A DNA stretch of 64,000 nucleotides, taken from positions 1 through 64,000 of the forward strand of contig CAJWAC010000001.1 in assembly GCA_913020555.1 (NCBI GenBank). Direction: 5' to 3'. Positions 60,020 through 64,000 of the stretch are shown piece by piece; position 1 is the stretch's first letter, and every line of letters starts with the position of its first letter. A model generated the notes under the pieces. It saw nothing but the letters and a program-made list of their open reading frames with translations, was not told the DNA's origin and did no database searches. The stretch comes from an uncultured Polaribacter sp. Its GTDB lineage: Bacteria; Bacteroidota; Bacteroidia; Flavobacteriales; Flavobacteriaceae. The position numbers and the translations under genes were made by a program.

Positions 60020-61648
60020 CTAATCCTCGTCAGTTTGAAGTCTGTAAGAATCTCCTTCTAAAATGACATTCATCACAAATACATCGTCTCCTGGTTTCCA
60101 AACGTTGTAAGAAACCGAATATTTTTGAAGTTGTTTTGCCCCAGGGAAGTTGTTTGTTAAAATCGTATTAATTTTTGCCAAACGTGCTTCAATAGTTTCT
60201 TCATCTCTACCATCTCTTACATCAAAATTACCAAATCTACCATTTCCAACCAATTCATAATCTGCTGCAGTTAGCGTATATTTTATGGTATTGTCAAACT
60301 TCCAAGTTGTTCCATTATGAGAAAACTGAGCTGTTGTTTCAAAAATTTCTTGAACCGCATTCCAATTAGAGCCATCAAAAATAAAATTGATGTTTACTTT
60401 ACCTTGTCTAAAAATGTCTAACTCGACAGGTAAAAACATTTCTGGCGTTGCATATGGATATAATGTTTTCAAATAAATAGCTGTATTATACTCAGCTGTT
60501 TCCCTGTCACTAAAGTTAGGGAAACGTTGACCCATTGCTGTATAATCTTCCGCAGTAAACGTTTGCGGCGCGTCCCATTCATCATTAAATGCAAATCTTG
60601 AAGTAGCGTCCTCTAAAGTAAAAGTATAAAACTCATAAGTTAAAGCGCTATAAATATCATAACCTGCTCCATTTTTAATTAATAACATTGTTCTTACTTC
60701 GTCACCAGGAACCCATACGGCATATGTTACATTATAAAGATCACCATCTACTGCTGCTGGAAAGTTATTTAGTAAAATAGTTTCTATTTTAACTCTTCTT
60801 GCCTCTATAGTTTCTTCTGCTCTTCCTGGTCTGATATCAAAATTATTGAACTGACCGTTACCAACAAGGGCAAAATCATCTTCTGTTAATGTATAATCTA
60901 TAATACTATTTGGGTCTGGGGCGTTATCAGTTAAAACAACCTCCATATCTAAGTTTTCAGTACCTGAACCGTTAAACCATTCATAAAAAACCTTGTATTT
61001 GTCACCTATTTCTGAATCTGGGAAATTATTTAATAAAATCGTTTGAATTTTTAATCTTCTGTCTTCCTCTGTTTCATTAGTATTAAAGTTATCAAAACGA
61101 CCATTACCAACTGAATCATAATCGTCATCAGTAAGTGTGTAATCCGTAATTTCTGGATCAGTTTTATAAGTTAACTCCACAATTGTGCCTGCAGCAGATC
61201 CTGGAAATTTTGCAGCTAACATTTTATTATAGTCTTCTTTAGTATTTAAACTAGTTAAGCCAATTTCATCATAATCTGCTTCTGTAGCTGTGTATATTTC
61301 TATTTCTATTGAATCTTTTAGATTATAAGTTATAACGGCTAAAGATTTGGTGTCAATAGAACCATCAGCGTTGTATTTTACCCCTAAAGCTGGAAATTTG
61401 TCAGAAATAAAAGCTGGCATTTTAGACTCTACATCATCAATAGATTTAAAATACTCATTGCTAAAACCAAAGAAACCGCCATCATCAATGTCTTCTGTAT
61501 AATCATCAGGTATCATTGTATATGTTACATCCCCAACGATATCATCTCTTTTTGTAGCTTCTTCTAATGCATTGTCTATGTCCTCTAATGGATCACAAGA
61601 TGTAAATACTATACATAAAGAAACAAATAGATAAATTAATTTTTTCAT
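60020..61648 (-). CDS. Lipoprotein with internal repeats, partner of the TonB-dependent receptor
   Basis: Lipobox FTSCDPLED; repeats DYTLTDDDYDSVGNGRFDNFN / DYTLTEDDFALVGNGQFNNFD / KYTLTAADYELVGNGRFGNFD. Confidence 0.85.
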   Translation of the reverse strand: MKKLIYLFVSLCIVFTSCDPLEDIDNALEEATKRDDIVGDVTYTMIPDDYTEDIDDGGFFGFSNEYFKSIDDVESKMPAFISDKFPALGVKYNADGSIDTKSLAVITYNLKDSIEIEIYTATEADYDEIGLTSLNTKEDYNKMLAAKFPGSAAGTIVELTYKTDPEITDYTLTDDDYDSVGNGRFDNFNTNETEEDRRLKIQTILLNNFPDSEIGDKYKVFYEWFNGSGTENLDMEVVLTDNAPDPNSIIDYTLTEDDFALVGNGQFNNFDIRPGRAEETIEARRVKIETILLNNFPAAVDGDLYNVTYAVWVPGDEVRTMLLIKNGAGYDIYSALTYEFYTFTLEDATSRFAFNDEWDAPQTFTAEDYTAMGQRFPNFSDRETAEYNTAIYLKTLYPYATPEMFLPVELDIFRQGKVNINFIFDGSNWNAVQEIFETTAQFSHNGTTWKFDNTIKYTLTAADYELVGNGRFGNFDVRDGRDEETIEARLAKINTILTNNFPGAKQLQKYSVSYNVWKPGDDVFVMNVILEGDSYRLQTDED

Positions 61649-61671
61649 TTTATTGTTTTTTATATTGTTAA

Positions 61672-64000
61672 TTAAAATAAAATTTTCATCCCCAAGTTAT
61701 AGGTTCTGCCAAAACCAAACCAAACTAAAGGATCATCAGCATCTAATGCATCTGCAATATATTCTGTATCAAAAATATTGTTTACTCTTACAGTAACTGT
61801 TGTATCAAAATCACCAATTTTAAAACCATGACGTAAACTTGCGTCAAAAGTGTGGTAATTTGGGGCTTTCCAAGTATCTCCTTTACTTTCTGTAGGTGGC
61901 GCATTTGGATCTGGATCGTCTCCTTTAAATACAGCTCTATCTAATACATCAAATTGAGCATAAATATCTGCAAAATAATTATAATCTACTGTTATAGATG
62001 TTTTATCCCAAAATTTATAAAGCATTCCTAAAGCTGCAGTAGTTTGAGCAGCGTCAGATACTTTTAAACCTTTAATTGGTAAATCTACAACTTCTACTAA
62101 GTTTTGATCTTGGTCAAAAATACGAACATCAACTAAATTATTTGCATATTCCCAATTTCCTAAAGATAACATTCCTGTAAAGTTTAGTTTATCTGTTGGT
62201 CTATAAGTAAAATCAAATTCTACCCCTTGATGCGTTGCATTTACACCTAAAATATTTGCTGTAAAATCGTCTTGCCCAGGATTTCTATTTTGAATTCTTC
62301 TTGTAAAAGTTCTGTCGTTCCATTCTGTGTAATAAGCATTTACATTGGCTGCAAATTTCTCACTTCTTAAGCCATAACCTAATTCAACACTGAAAATCTT
62401 TTGATTTTCCGCATCTGGATTCACATCTACATTATTAAAATTTTCGAATACAGCATCAAAATTAGCTGGCCTTTCAAAATATCCAATATTTGCAAAAATA
62501 TTGTGAACATCATCTAACCTATAATTAGCTCCACCTTTAATGCTGTAACCGTTAAAGCCAAATTTATCTGATTCTCTATCTGCGCTATCCTGCGTATAAT
62601 TAAAGTAATCAACTCGCTGATAAGTAGTTCTTTGAGCTGAAGTAGATAAGAAAGCAGTTAAACTTTCCCTTGTATATTCTACCTGAGCAAAAGCACCTAA
62701 CCAACCTACTTTACCATCATCATGATAAGAAAATTTATCTCCTACTTGAAGTGCAGCATTAGGATTGTTTACATCGTTATCATCTAAATAGTACTCACCG
62801 CCTAATAAATCTGTAATTTCTCTGTAATGCGAACCTACATATGACCTCCAATCTAAACCAGCAACAAAATCTAGTCCTTCTGCTAATTCAGTTTTAAAAG
62901 TAGATAAAACACCATACCATTTGTGATTATTCCTAGAAGCTCTTAAAATAGCTTCTGCACCTAAAGCACCATTAGCCGAATTTACTTCTACAATATTGTC
63001 TAAATCTACTGGCTGATCATCTCCACCAATTCTATTTCTAAATAAATCTGTATTAGTTCCAGCAGTACCGCCACCACCACCGTTTCCAAAAGAAACGTAA
63101 AGGGCAGTTGATAAACTTGTTTCATCGTTAATTGTCCAATAGTGGTTTAAAGATGATTGTGATTTGTGATAAAAGTTGTCTTCTATATTAACAACTTGTC
63201 CGTTTTTATAACCCCAATCTGGGTTAAAACGAATTCCAGATTGTGCGTTTCTAATTGTAGAAATTGTACTTCTATTTTGTCTTTGCCCATGTCTTTGAGG
63301 TGCTCCAAAAGTTGTAAAAGATAATTTATGATTATCGTTAAATTCTTTTGTTAAGTTTACAAAGTAATTGTAGCCATCAAACTGAGTACCATCTACATAA
63401 CCTTCTCCAGAAACTTTTGCAAAAGACACTGTAGCCGCAAATCCATTATCCATTAAACCAGTAGATAAAGTGAAACCGTATTTTTGGTATCCGTCATTTC
63501 CTGTGGATGCGATAATATTTCCGCCTTTTTTTACGTCAGAAGTTTTAGATAATATATTAATAGTACCACCAATAGAAGGTACAGCTACTTTAGCTGCTCC
63601 TAAACCTCTTTGCACTTGCATTGCAGATGTAACATCGGATAATCCAGCCCAATTAGACCAATATACACGACCATTTTCCATGTCATTAACGGGAACTCCA
63701 TTAATCATCACAGCAACGTTTTCAGAGTTAAATCCACGCAGATTGATACGACCATCTCCAAAACCACCACCTGACTTCGTAGCATACACACCTGGTGTTG
63801 ATTTTAAAACTTCTGGAAATTCTTGAGAACCTAATTTTCTCTCGATGTCAGCAGCTTTAATAGTAGACACTGCAACAGGAGTTTTCCTATCTATAGCAAA
63901 AGATGTTGCTGTCACTATAATTTCATCTAAAACAGCGTCTTCTTCTAAAAGAATATTACCCAAATTAGATTTTTCAGCAGAAAAGCTTACTTGTTTTGTT
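61672..64000 (-). CDS. TonB-dependent receptor (5' end beyond window)
   Basis: Plug VAVSTIKAADIERKLGSQEFPEVLKSTPGVYATKSGGGFGDGRINLRGFNSENVAVMINGVPVNDMENGRVYWSNW; frame open to base 64000 (TKQVSFSAEKSNLGN). Confidence 0.95.
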   Translation of the reverse strand, partial: TKQVSFSAEKSNLGNILLEEDAVLDEIIVTATSFAIDRKTPVAVSTIKAADIERKLGSQEFPEVLKSTPGVYATKSGGGFGDGRINLRGFNSENVAVMINGVPVNDMENGRVYWSNWAGLSDVTSAMQVQRGLGAAKVAVPSIGGTINILSKTSDVKKGGNIIASTGNDGYQKYGFTLSTGLMDNGFAATVSFAKVSGEGYVDGTQFDGYNYFVNLTKEFNDNHKLSFTTFGAPQRHGQRQNRSTISTIRNAQSGIRFNPDWGYKNGQVVNIEDNFYHKSQSSLNHYWTINDETSLSTALYVSFGNGGGGGTAGTNTDLFRNRIGGDDQPVDLDNIVEVNSANGALGAEAILRASRNNHKWYGVLSTFKTELAEGLDFVAGLDWRSYVGSHYREITDLLGGEYYLDDNDVNNPNAALQVGDKFSYHDDGKVGWLGAFAQVEYTRESLTAFLSTSAQRTTYQRVDYFNYTQDSADRESDKFGFNGYSIKGGANYRLDDVHNIFANIGYFERPANFDAVFENFNNVDVNPDAENQKIFSVELGYGLRSEKFAANVNAYYTEWNDRTFTRRIQNRNPGQDDFTANILGVNATHQGVEFDFTYRPTDKLNFTGMLSLGNWEYANNLVDVRIFDQDQNLVEVVDLPIKGLKVSDAAQTTAALGMLYKFWDKTSITVDYNYFADIYAQFDVLDRAVFKGDDPDPNAPPTESKGDTWKAPNYHTFDASLRHGFKIGDFDTTVTVRVNNIFDTEYIADALDADDPLVWFGFGRTYNLGMKILF

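Noticed and set aside
63470-63826. 118-aa plus-strand ORF opposite the TonB receptor plug
   Set aside because: Antisense to a highly conserved plug domain; proline/threonine-rich shadow composition
1-64000. CRISPR arrays, tRNA/rRNA genes, transposases, integrases, prophage genes
   Set aside because: No regularly spaced repeats, no recognisable tRNA/rRNA sequence and no mobile-element protein motifs seen in the ORF track

Overview
AT-rich chromosomal window that looks like a marine Flavobacteriaceae genome (Polaribacter/Tenacibaculum-like by protein style; taxonomy is inferred). Four blocks stand out. (1) About 3.5-28.7 kb is a xylan-type polysaccharide utilisation region: GH5 and other T9SS-sorted proteins, three Cys-type sulfatases, GH3, two GH10s, two esterases, a DUF1800/DUF1501 pair, xylB, xylA and galM. 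No SusC/SusD pair is visible in it. (2) About 28.8-39.6 kb holds the lspA / DksA-like / ileS neighbourhood, split by a two-gene insertion that includes a giant T9SS beta-propeller protein. (3) About 39.6-44.2 kb is a type-B T9SS cargo - PorP/SprF - OmpA/PD40 cassette. (4) The remainder is mostly housekeeping (BrxA-type bacilliredoxin, HD hydrolase, AraC, enoyl-CoA hydratase, histidine kinase, MATE, Usp, AddB-like nuclease, amidohydrolase, desaturase, PlsC), ending with a repeat lipoprotein and a TonB-dependent receptor truncated by the window edge. The most interesting non-ORF signals are: a pair of intergenic elements (about 23990-24074 and 58035-58137) sharing one three-way-junction architecture in opposite orientation; a decayed transaldolase C-terminus between xylA and an esterase gene; a conserved-looking secreted protein broken by a single-nt frameshift in an A6 tract behind a near-perfect promoter; a long TACGTA-rich hairpin; direct operator-like repeats in the divergent sulfatase/DUF1800 promoter; and a 60-aa Tat-like leader peptide between two T9SS cargo genes.
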